Shown: positions 34,444 through 45,398 of the stretch, in pieces
How the letters are laid out: each line of letters begins with the position of its first letter
How positions within the stretch are numbered: the first letter of the stretch is position 1
NCBI GenBank assembly: GCA_016802295.1
Contig: JAESIW010000109.1
Coordinates: forward strand, 975,954 to 1,039,953
Length of the DNA stretch: 64,000 bases
Direction of reading: 5' to 3'
Source of the DNA: Brachionus rotundiformis
Taxonomy: Eukaryota; Rotifera; Eurotatoria; Ploima; Brachionidae
Translations under genes and position numbers: made by a program
Notes under the pieces: generated by a model
Told to the model about the DNA's origin: nothing
Databases searched by the model: none
Seen by the model: the letters and a program-made list of their open reading frames with translations, nothing else

Positions 34444-35951
34444 CTAAATAAAAAAAAATAGTTAATGTTTTTAATCATTATTACAAGATTAATAATATAC
34501 TTAAATATTCCTATTTTTAGAACTACCTAATACAATTAATTAAGCATACTTTTGTCATAATTATAGATTGGGATTATTGAAAAAGCAGCTTAAATTAGCT
34601 AACTTTTGGCAATTATTTAATACAAAAATGCAAGAGCTTATTAAGATAGTTGTCTCAGGCCTTTTAACATGAGCTATTGCCATTAAACACATTCTTTTAA
34701 TATACTAAATTTATTTGTTTTAATAAGTAATCTAAAATTTGATTAAAATTTTTTATTTTTTAAACAGAATTTTAGATAATTAAATTATAACTAAATATTA
34801 AATAGAATAAATTACCAATTATTTACATTAATCATTCTGAAAATCTTTTATTTTTCTATTTAATCAAAGGCGTTTGTCGTAATAATAATGCTTTTTTATT
34901 TAAAATTAAATAAAATTAAAATTGTATCTTTAAAATTAATTAATTATGAAAAAAATCAAAGAAAAGCTGTCTATTTATTGTTCCTTAGTTCAATTAACAA
35001 AAGAACTTGATGAATTAATTTTATAATTATTTTCTTAGGTTTAGATTTGATTTATTTAATTTGTATTTCAATTTTTTCTAATGCTAAAAATGAATTATTT
35101 GTTTAATATGTTAAAATATATTAAAGTATTTAAAAAGCCTTTGTTTTATTTATTAGCTTTAATTAATTAGTGTTTTTTTTTTATTTAAATTATTAGATAA
35201 AACCAAGTGATGAAGCATGGCTAATTTTGGAAATTTTACCAATATTAACACATAAACATTTTTAAAATATCCACGGAGGATTATTTTGAAATAAAGTTTG
35301 TTGAGATAAAATTTATTATCAACTATTTGTTTTAAATTTAAATTATTTTCACTGATAAAACTTGTTCCACCCTTAAAAAACAACTGTTATTAGCCCATTA
35401 ATCTGATACCATCAATACTCAATAACTAAGTATTAATGCATCAGTCTGATACATCACCGAATTTGGTTTTAATATTGTAAATATTTTTACGTAAATATTA
35501 TAGATAAAAGCAAGTTAATTTTTTATTAAAATCTAAGTGATAAATTAACAAATTTATAATGTTAAGTGAAATGTGTGTAGGAGCATGATATTTTAAAACA
35601 TTATTTGAGTAATATTCTTAAAAATATTATCTTATTTGGAAAAGAAAGCTAATAATTTATTTACCTTGATTGTGTTCTAATTTAATTTAAAATTTTGTTG
35701 TCTTTATTAATTATTTACATTATCAGCAAATTAATCAATCAAATCAAATATGACAAATTGATAGAATTTCAAAAATTGTCATTAATAATTAAACAAAAAA
35801 TAATAAATATTTATATCATTATCCCAGCATTTAAAAGCCTAAAATATGTTTGAAAAGACTTAAACCTTTGTGTGTAAGAAAGGATAACTTTTTCCAGCAC
35901 TAAAACATATCTTAAATTAATTACCATGGCTTCAAACCATCTTTTCCATAA
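34444..35951. other. Upstream/intron region of the PLAT gene
   Basis: The missing first exon(s) of the PLAT gene should lie here or within 32521-34066. I could not identify a convincing ATG exon. The 74-codon minus frame at 35159-35383 has no PLAT similarity and is rejected. Confidence 0.4.
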
Positions 35952-36641
35952 TTAATTTGTCTTACTTGGATGAAAATGGTTGTAATTATTGTCCCAGAAC
36001 GGATATCCAATCACATAGGTGTGTTTAAAATGTTCCATAAGCTCCTCTTCAGTGTAGTATTTGCTGTATGTATTTTTGATGCGGTCGTACCATCTTGGAT
36101 CGAAAGAAAACGTAGACGGAGGCTCGGTGCGCAACTTGGGTATGTTTCGACGGTAGCCAAACAAATTATTGTAGCTGATCATGACTCTAAGTTGCTCGCC
36201 CTGGTACCGATTGTGTCCGTCGACGTTCTCTGGATGATGTCCGTTGCCATTTTTGTTTCTGGCTTCCAAGTACTTGGCACCGGGACCCTCTTTGTGAAAA
36301 CGATCGTGCATGCGTCCAGCAATAGACTCCGAGCTGTACCACATATCAGTCCTTTTGAGCAGCTCAGAGACACCAAAGTTGCTCAAATAGCTGGATACGG
36401 ACTTGTCCTCGAGGCTGTTGTAGGGCGGTATTGCCGAGCCAAGTTTAGGATTGGCGCGCGAGTAGTCTTGGGAAATGTTGGCCACAGCTATGCCGTCTAG
36501 CTTGAATGACTTTTCTCGTTCGTACAGCCTATCCAAAGGCGGTGTCGGCGGTGCCCGGTAGAGCTTGTTGGATTTGATGCGCGGCAAAAGACTTGCCGAA
36601 TCAGTCGTCCTTGCGGACCTGCTCGGATTTGTGTGAGACAT
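35952..36641 (-). CDS. Uncharacterised 229-aa protein
   Basis: Single exon in this window, noticeably richer in GC than its surroundings, so almost certainly coding. No signal peptide or membrane span. The N-terminus is basic/Ser-rich with a Pro patch (RAPPTPPLDRLYERE). The middle has Asn/Gly/His-rich turns. The C-terminal part is aromatic and charged (FSFDPRWYDRIKNTYSKYY, EEELMEHFKH, GYPFWDNNYNHFHP). Many Tyr, Trp and Arg in short motifs recalls axonemal microtubule inner proteins, but this is impression only. The neighbour downstream on the same strand is the PLAT gene, 1.5 kb away. Confidence 0.7.
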   Translation of the reverse strand: MSHTNPSRSARTTDSASLLPRIKSNKLYRAPPTPPLDRLYEREKSFKLDGIAVANISQDYSRANPKLGSAIPPYNSLEDKSVSSYLSNFGVSELLKRTDMWYSSESIAGRMHDRFHKEGPGAKYLEARNKNGNGHHPENVDGHNRYQGEQLRVMISYNNLFGYRRNIPKLRTEPPSTFSFDPRWYDRIKNTYSKYYTEEELMEHFKHTYVIGYPFWDNNYNHFHPSKTN

Positions 36642-39553
36642 TGGAAAACTATTGAAAAAAAAGTTAAATAAACAGCTAAAATATTAAAGACTTGGGTATT
36701 AAATTCCAATTGATTTAAATTAAAAAAAAGAAATTAAGTAACTAAGAAACAACAAATTAACCATTGTAAGCTTTTTTCTAAACAAGATTCTCATGGAATT
36801 ATTTCATGGATTTAATTGTTTTTACTTTTTTTATTTGTTGATTTCAATGTTGTTTTTACTTTAGCCGATTAATGGAAAAGAAATAAAGTACACCTTTAAG
36901 TTTTTAATTAAATATGAAGTTTTTTTTTTTAAATAAGAGTAGAGAAAGTCGAACAATATATTCTTGATAGATGGGGTTTCATTTTTTAATTTTTAAGAAC
37001 AAACATTTTAAACTAATTTGAGTATTTTATTTGCTTCACGGCATCTAGTTATTTGCTTGGAGAATTGGAAATTACCTAGGTGGTGTAGACAGTGTTAGAT
37101 TAGGCACCAAAAGTAAACATAAATTAACATCTATTTTGTTTATTTTTAAGTAAAATTACAAAATATTTTTATGTGACAAAAATTGAATAAAAATTGGAAA
37201 AAAAAAACCTTGAAATTAATTAATTTAATAAATTATTTAATGCAGATTTTAGCTGTTTCATAATAAATGTTTTTTTTTTTCACATTTAGATTTTTGATCA
37301 GAAGAATGTGTTTAATATTAATCAATTATTAATTTAGAAAATTTTCACTTCTCTTCTTGAGATTAATTTTTCGACTTATTTAAATAATATGACAACTCAT
37401 GCAAAATCGAGTTTAATTTGATTAAATTTAAATTTTAATATTTAAACATTAATTCAATTATGTGTCTGACTTGTTAAATTAGTATCTAATTAAAACTATA
37501 TTTATTTTAAAGATTGTATTTTATTTGAAATGTAATAAAAATAATCATTCAAAGATTGTGAAAAATTGATTAAGTTAAATAAAAGTTTGGTTAAGTTTTG
37601 ATTGTTTTTTTCTCAATGAAAATGGCTCATATTTAAAATCTTATTTTAATAAATTTATAGAAATATTTTTTCCAATTTTTGAATGTATAAGAATTAGAAA
37701 AACTCTCATCATAAAATTAAACAAAATACTTAATCCAAGTATTCAACCAAAAATTTGCTTATTGAAACAAAAACTAATTAATCAATGTATTTTCGTGCCA
37801 AAGTATCATTTAGAATTATTCCAAATTAATGCTCCTTGTATTCTAAATTAAATTATGTAATATTGTTCAGTTTTTTTAATATTAAAAGAATTAACAGTCT
37901 ATTCAGACTCTTATTTTATAATCAATAGCTGAAAAAAGTCTAATTTAGCTGGATCATTTCTAAAGCGAGGAGTCTGCCATTGCCATTCAATGGAATCCTT
38001 GAACAAGCATTGATCCATTATATTTTTCTAATGTAAATAAATGCAGGGTTAAAAAAAGCTTTCAAATTGTTAATTTTTATTTTTGGATCTGTTAAATGAG
38101 GCACTCAGAACATTTGACCATTTGACATTTGAATATTTTTTGGCAAATAAATTATGAAATGTTTTCAAAAGAAATCTAACTTATGGACATAAAAGTTCAA
38201 AAGTGGTTTAATGGTATTGCTTGGTAGAAAACGATGCCGAACAAAAATATATCACTATTTAAAGCAGTATTTTTTTCATTTTTCAAATGTAGAAAATAAT
38301 TTTTTACTTAAACTTTAAATCGATATTTATTTGAATATTTACTTTTTTGTCTAAATTTCTAATTAGACTTTAAGCTAATTTCTAGTTTTCCTTTAATTAA
38401 AAACTAATGCATTTCCTAATGCTATTTTGATCAATTTTTTTAAATGTTTTATTTAATTTAACCAAACTCGAGTCTTTTAAATTCTTGAGAAATATTCTAA
38501 ATTATACATTTAAGATAATCAATAGCTATTAAATTAAAAGAAAAAAAATGTTGAAATTAATTTAGTGTTCATGAAAAATGTTGACAGCTAACTGCAGAAT
38601 TTTACAATAAATTCTAAACCATTTGTCACTTTTGTTATAGCCGGAAACAAACAACGATGACTTATTTTTTAATTATTTTGCAGTAAAATAAGAATTAATT
38701 GAATTATTTTTGTTAAATTTTATTCCAACCTTTTTTTAATTTAAAATAATTAGAAAGTGCATAAATAATGTTTGAAGCGGTAGTTTAAGATTAGATAAAA
38801 TAATCCCAATTAGTGATAAAATTCTAGCTAGACTTTTTTCGCTATTCCAAGATTTATAAAAAATAAAGATTTTAAATTAAAATGAACTTAATTTTCATTA
38901 TCTTGAGTTTTTTGAGTATTTTATAAAAATACCTTAAGACCTAATTAGAAATCAATAGCCTAAATCTCAATCGATTAAGCATTTTTTCTTCATTATCAAT
39001 AAATAAATAAATGTTCTAGTCGGAAAGTATAAACAGATTAGTATGTTGTCTATTAAATAAATTCTTTTTTGTTTATTTTTAATTTTTGTCTAAATAAAAA
39101 AATTCCAGGGATTTTACAACTACAGCTGCTTGCTAGCTAAATGAATTTTTTTTCATTTCACATATTATTTTAATTGATATTTTTTAATTGAAATTAATCA
39201 AGAAACAATCCAAGCTATCAACCAAAAAAATAAAAGCTTTTTAAATTGTCATTTAATTTTAATGTGAATTCAATCAAAACCTAGTAGATTTTATAACATC
39301 AATTTGGAGTATTTAGATTTAATATTAATAGATATTTTATATTTTATAAATTTAATAATAAAAATAATTTATAAAATTTATTTGATTAGGTTTTCAAATT
39401 TTGATCTCAAACAGGTTTATTTTTTTCTTGTCTAGCCGATAAACTAATTATTTGTATAAAAAAATTGTTTATTTTTAAATTTAAAATATAATACGAGTTT
39501 GAAAAAATTATTTTTCGGTTTTTATTTTATTATTATGAGTTTTTGTTTCCAGA
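36642..39553. other. 2.9-kb AT-rich intergenic region
   Basis: Nothing supported. The first few hundred bases are the upstream region of the 229-aa gene. Confidence 0.45.
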
Positions 39554-39841
39554 ATGAAATATGAAGTCGATGTTTTAGATAAATGTAAATTAAAGATAAA
39601 CAATTTGATTTTATTGGGATCTTATTTGCCTATTTGGTATCAACTTAAACAGAAAAGTATTTGGGCAATCGAAGTTTATGATCAACTATATTTTAATAAT
39701 TTAGGCATTGTGGAACTGGAGCAGCGAATTCCACTAGATTTTTCTAAAGCAAGGTTGAAGCCCGCGGTTGACCAAGATGTTACCACATTTTTATGTAACT
39801 TATTTAAATGCGGTCAAGCGTTCACTGCAGCTGCAAAATAA
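39554..39841 (+). CDS. Possible 95-aa exon or small protein
   Basis: The frame is preceded by tttgtttccag, a good splice-acceptor-like sequence just before ATGAAATATG. Composition is more protein-like than random AT frames (IWYQLKQKSIWAIEVYDQLY, LEQRIPLDFSKARLKPAVD). Sequence to about 40020 remains less AT-rich. No family recognised. It may be a terminal exon of a gene with distant upstream exons, or a fragment of a mobile element. Confidence 0.3.
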   Translation: MKYEVDVLDKCKLKINNLILLGSYLPIWYQLKQKSIWAIEVYDQLYFNNLGIVELEQRIPLDFSKARLKPAVDQDVTTFLCNLFKCGQAFTAAAK

Positions 39842-40019
39842 TTTCCAACTTGACCAAGGTAAATCAACTTGTACTGGACTGTATTACTTTTACCTCTATT
39901 GCTGAGCTTTTGATTACTGATCTATTTACCAGACCTCTGACCAGATTTATCTTTTCTGGTCCCGTTCTAGCATCTTCTCTAACGCATTCTCATCCCTTTT
40001 CATACTGCCTAGTCTAGTT

Positions 40020-42547
40020 GATTCAATTTAAACCATCACCATTGTTCTTAAATTAATTTTTATATTTGAAATGATAGTTAATACCAGAAAAATTTTCAAC
40101 AATTGGACCACTTTTTTTTCATTACGACTGCTGTATCAAGCCTTTTTGGTATAATTTAAAATAGTTTATAGACTAATGAAAAGGTTATTTTTGGAAGAAG
40201 GGAAAATGGTGTACGCAAATTAGTCAAAATCAAATAGATCAACTTCCTGTTACCTTTGCAGTTAGATGGTGGTCTATTTTAATATTGTCTTGGATATTAA
40301 ACTAAAGGGTTTGAATACCAATTTTAATTTTGTATTGCCAAATTACATAATGGCAAAGTAAATTCAATTAAACTAATTAGCAAAAACTTATAGAGAACTC
40401 ATTCAACTTTTTAAAATAAAAGAAAATAAACTAATTACTAAAATAGTGAAAAACTCGATTGCCTCGTTTTGAATGTAAACAATTTTAAGATAATAAAAAA
40501 ATTTTGATTTGATTAAGTTTTTTAATAGTTGATTTAAAGCTAAATAATAGTCTGTGTTTTTCCAAGCATTATTCCATTAAAGGCAAATGAGAAGTTGTTT
40601 AAAAACTCATTTATCTAATTCAATCCAAATATGTTTAAGACCTGAGATTATTTTTTTTTATAAAAATCCTTCCAAGTGATGAGTTTTGTAGTTCAAAATT
40701 AAAAAATTTTAATTTTTTTCGCCACTATTTTAGATTTCCCTAAAAATGAATATCTTCAAATAGCTAAATAGAATTGATTAAGTTTATTATGCAAGATTGG
40801 AAATATCAGGCTAAATAAAAACAAAAGATAGCAAAAAACTTTTATTCGCAGTTGAATTTGTTAGATATTTTATAATTTTATTAAAACGTTAACAAATAAT
40901 TAATAAAATAAAATTTTAACTTGATTAAATTTTATTTTATGTTTTAAAATCGTTATTTAAACATCAAAATACATTTGAATTATAGAGATTTTCTATAAAG
41001 ATAGGGAATATGTCAATTTTACACAAACTGTATCATTTTTAAATTTCGTTTTTTGAAAATAATCAATCTGTCTGGTTTCAAAAGGTTAATCAAAATAATA
41101 CTAATAATTTAGGTAAATTAGTTATCATATTATCAATTTAAGAACAAAATTATATTGCTACAAAAATATATTAGTTTCGATTTTTTCACATTAATTCTTT
41201 TCAAAATTCTTTTTACGAAAATCAATCAGTTTATCTTTAATTAGCTGAATGCATTAAAGAGATATGCATTCTTGGATTTTGAAAAGAATCTGTTTAATTC
41301 AAGTAGATAAATAATTTAAATAAAATGGTTTGAGTTTAAAATAATTAAAAAAGCAAATAAATCCCTAAAATCAAAATCTGACTGAGATTTATATTTAATC
41401 ATAAAAAATATTGTATTTTAATGGTTTTTGTTTTATTTTTGAGAGAGTATGAAAAAACAAGTCTGCTCAAATAATCTTCTTATTTAAAACGTGGCTTTTT
41501 TAATTAGATTAAATTGATTAGAAGTCTTAAATTAGACTGGCATAAAGAGGATACATTTTTTGATTTAATTTGTATGATTGTTTATTTTTTAGGAATTTTG
41601 TTGAATTTTAAAATAAAAATGTTTAAAATTAATCAGGTAAATAAATAAGATTTGTTATTATTTATTTAATTTATTTTATTTTATTAAAGGAATAAAGATT
41701 GTACAAATAAATTTCCATAAATAAGCTGATAAAATAAACTAATGAGAAAACCGAGAATGATTGTTTAGAAGACACTTTGAAAAAAAGATAAGCACTATCT
41801 TTGTATGTAAAATGTTGGCAAATTTCTTTGAATATCTTTCCAACTTAAGTCTATAAATCATCTTAAATTCAGCTTCAACAGGATTTCGATTTTAGCTGTA
41901 AAATGATGAACAAGTCTAAGTTTAAAAAATTCTATCATTTAAATTTAGTTTATCTTTAATTTCTTATCTTTTATTTTCAGCTATTTATAAAACAATTGTT
42001 TAATTTTTTTAAATAATTGTTCTATTAGGGTGACTTTGTCCATTTTAAAATGACCAAAACAAAAATTTTTTTTCAATCAATTGTATACATATTATTTGAA
42101 GATTGAAGATACTTTATTAGAATTTAATTAATTTTTGGTGCTTTCATTTGAAGACAGACAGAATTTGGAATCTAACTAAACTAGTTCAAAAATTGTCGTA
42201 TCATAATCGTCGATAAAAATTATGTAATATTAATTTTTTAATTAAGTTTTTTTTATTAGTTTTTTGTATTTTATTTTATAAATTAGGATGACTTTGATTC
42301 CAAGGCTGACGAACTTTGGATCCGTCAGAGATATTATCGGAGCAATATTTCATTTTTATCAGCTTTTTAATCTAATATTAATATTTACCTAGCGCTTAAT
42401 AATTTTTAAAATTAGGCTGTTTTTGATAGAAATATTTCTAATGTTATTTAATTTGAATAAAATTTTATTAATCAATTTAGATATAAATACTGACTGGCAA
42501 AGTAATAAGATGGTTTTTTAAATTTTTTTGGATTTTGGATTATTGGA
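40020..42547. other. 2.5-kb AT-rich region upstream of GPCR 1
   Basis: No supported ORF or repeat. The right end is the presumed promoter of the first orphan receptor. Confidence 0.4.
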
Positions 42548-43836
42548 ATGGATTACACGATCCTGTTTCTTATATCAATAGTGGTTGTGGCATTTGTTGG
42601 CTTTGCTGGCAACGTAATTGTCATAATTGTGTACATATTTGATCGCAATCTTCACTCATTTACCAACTATTTTTTCGTAAATCTAAGTGTAGTTGACATA
42701 CTTATTGTAATAATATGCTTGCCAGTGGGAATATTTGATGTGGTAATGGAAGGGGTTTGGATATTTGGCAAATTTTATTGCCATTTTGCAATTTTTGTCG
42801 AGGCTGTTCTTCTATCGGTCTCATCACTGACCCTCATATCGATCAGTATTGAGCGATTTTTTGCAATATCTCATCCAATTCATGTATTATCTATAGAAAT
42901 AAAAAATTCTTATTTTTAAATAAATTTTATTTTTATTTTAAGATGAACAAATTTATGACAAAAAATATTTCAATTATGGTAATTTTGCTTCTTTGGTTCA
43001 TATCTGTACTATTCTCTCTGCCTTATGTCTTGCTCACAAGCTATAGTGTAGAGAATTACAATGGCACTATGGTCCCGTACTGCTTTAATGATAGAACATC
43101 TCTTTTTTCCAAGACCTATTCATCTACATTTATATCTGTGTTTGTTTTCATACCATCAGTCATACTAAGCATGGTCTATGTAACCCTAATCCGAAAGATA
43201 AGAAAAATAAACAAATTTCAAATGGTCAATTCGAATCAGCGAAATTCTCCGAGAACAAAAGGCCACAGCACAGAAGCCAATGTTAATTGCTCGGCAGCCA
43301 ATTCTGTCTATGGAAGCTTTTTGTTCAAGAATCGCTTTTCAGGTGACTCCAGAATGTTCTGGGCTCGTTCTTTAGACACTCAAAGGAGAAAAACTTTCTC
43401 AAATTCATTGACCACCAAGCACAAACAAACAGTGACCATTTGTCTAATTTCATTGGCGTTTTTCTTTTGCCAAATTCCAATTAAAATATTTCAGCTGTTC
43501 AATGTATTCTATAAATTTGAAAAAGTATCTTTCGAAGACGACTTATTTAGGTTCAAAGTAATGAACACAATTTTCTTGTTTACCAAATTTTTGTTCTTTC
43601 TGCATGGCATGTCCAATCCGATCATATACAATTTGATGTCAAGTAAATTTAGTCGCTCTTTCCGCAATGTTATATTGTGCAAATCGATTCATTCTTATAA
43701 TAAACAAAAGTATCTAAAGCAAATATCTTTCTCTAATTTAAACAGAAGTAAAGCTAATAGCCTAAAGATCCGAAATGAAAATGACTGTAGAAGGTTCATA
43801 AATCAAGGCATTAATTTACACGATTCATATGGTTGA
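42548..43836 (+). CDS. Orphan rhodopsin-class GPCR, copy 1
   Basis: Exons 42548-42883 and 42943-43836 join in phase 0 through a 59-nt intron placed just after SHPIH at the start of intracellular loop 2, giving 409 aa. TM1 carries GNVIVIIVY, TM2 NLSVVDILIV with the conserved Asp, TM3 runs from the Cys of FYCHF to SISIERFFAI (ERF in place of DRY), ECL2 has an NGT glycosylation site and the disulfide Cys (YCF), TM6 has FCQIP (conserved Pro, no CWxP Trp), and TM7 NPIIYN. The WIFGKFYCHFAIFVEAVLLSVSSLTLISIS stretch recalls neuropeptide receptors of the orexin/allatotropin type; the ligand is unknown. AATAAA at 43972. A paralog lies 5.6 kb downstream. Confidence 0.85.
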
Positions 43837-44429
43837 TTTTTTTCTGGTGAATGGTTATCATTCCGCATTTAAATGTTTAATTTATTTAGTAGATTTATTT
43901 GTTTTGTTTTTTTTGTTTTATTTTATTATTTTTCAAATATATGAGTATTTTATTTTTGTACAATTTTTTTTAATAAAATTTGATTTGGGGTTTTCTTCCC
44001 ATAACATTATTCAATGAAACAAATAATACTAATAATTATCCAATTTAAGTCAATTAATAGAATTTTTATTTTTAAATTTAATTTTAATTATTCAAAATAA
44101 CATTTTAATTAAGGAACATTTTCATTTTGTGACATAAACTTTATGTGTTATTAATTTTATCAAGATTTTTATTGCTACAAAATATTAAATTCCAAATTTA
44201 TTAGACTAATTACTATTTTTTTTATCTCACATTTTGGAACATATTTTTTTCAACGTTTTACAGCTGCAATTTTAAGGCTGTATTATGTTATCAAGCATTG
44301 ATTATTTTTCAACTTTGTTCTTTTATCTAAAAGCTCTTGAAAAGAATTTTTTGATATAATTCTAATCTTAATAACTTATGCTCGAGTGGGATGCATTGAA
44401 TTTTGCACTTAAATAAAAATTACATATTA
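43837..44429. other. 3' flank of GPCR 1
   Basis: 3' UTR including AATAAA at 43972-43977, then AT-rich sequence with no gene. Confidence 0.45.
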
Positions 44430-45040
44430 ATTTTTAATTGGGAATAGTGGAGCTTATCAAAATAACGAAGCCAGTGAAGAAAACATTGAGTTCTTTGAAC
44501 AGCTTCAAAGAACTGTAGACAAAGTTCCTCGAGATGAGCTCATGATTGTCAAGGATTACATGAATGCGAAAGTCGAAAGTGAAAACAGCGGATTTGAAAA
44601 ATGTATAGATACTCATGGTTGCCGATATACAATAATGGCGAAAGATTAGTGGATCTGTGCATTACCAATAACCTGTGCATAAGCAGAACTATGTTTCAAC
44701 ACAAAAGAATACACAAATATAGATGGAGATCACCATTCAAGAAAACAACAAACCAAATTGATCATATTATGATGATCATGAGATGGAGTTCTAAGTCTCT
44801 ATAGGAGCCGGCATATATAGTTATCGGTGTCTGCTAGGGGCGTATTAAAAGTTGAAATTATATAAAGACTGTCTTAAGAATGCAACAAAGAAGTACGCTG
44901 ATTCTATGCCAAGCAAAATACAGCGCAAGGTCAAAGAAAAACCTCCAGAAGCTAGAATGTAAAAGAACTTGGAATATACAGGAAAGATACTGTAAAAATG
45001 CAGAAAATGTTCTCGGATACGATTAAAAAATAATTGATTT
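44430..45040 (+). mobile_element. LINE endonuclease-domain remnant
   Basis: Broken plus-strand frames resemble the apurinic-like endonuclease of LINEs (RTE/craniofacial-development-protein-2-like). An EENIEFFEQLQRTVDKVPRDE block is followed by MNAKVESENSGFEK. After a frame change comes NNGERLVDLCITNNLCI and RWRSPFKKTTNQIDHIMM, the NGE.L..FC....L and W.SP....NQIDHI signatures. Further decayed sequence continues to about 45040. No RT part follows. Confidence 0.75.
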
Positions 45041-45110
45041 TTCAGCAAACTTACCACTAACACAAAAATGTTATAAAAGATTTAAGAAAAAATAATTTTT
45101 TTTCTAGATA

Positions 45111-45398
45111 ATTACCGAATTTGGTATTTTAAATGATTGTCTTAGAGCTGGTGATTTAGAAATGTACCATGGACCGCTTAATTTTGACTACAAGTCTATC
45201 GAGAGTAAATTACCTTTAAGAAAAGCAGCTATGTTAGTAAACAAGCGTTCAAAGGATCTAAAAGAAATTGAAATCTCGTGTGAATACAATGCTATGTGTA
45301 GTAACAATAGATGTAAATGCTTTAAAGCAGAAATGAAATGTAACTCACATTGTCATTCGAAATCAGGTTCAGGAAGTTGTGAAAATAAAGAAAATTAA
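45111..45398 (+). pseudogene. Transposon-derived CXC-domain fragment (KRBA2-like integrase tail)
   Basis: A frame open from an acceptor-like ttttttttctag at 45104-45115 encodes a stretch ending in a Cys-rich block: CEYNAMCSNNRCKCFKAEMKC then CNSHCHSKSG. This CXC pattern, preceded by GDLEMYHGPLNF, is what I associate with the C-terminus of integrase-type transposon proteins related to KRBA2. The catalytic integrase part is not seen upstream; instead a LINE fragment sits there. It may be a fragment or an exon of a domesticated gene. Confidence 0.5.

Noticed and set aside
35159..35383. 74-codon minus frame as first exon of the PLAT gene
   Set aside because: No PLAT similarity, no in-phase donor identified, composition like random AT sequence.
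35970..36500. 176-codon plus frame
   Set aside because: Antisense to the 229-aa gene; no domain, and the minus frame has better composition and start context.
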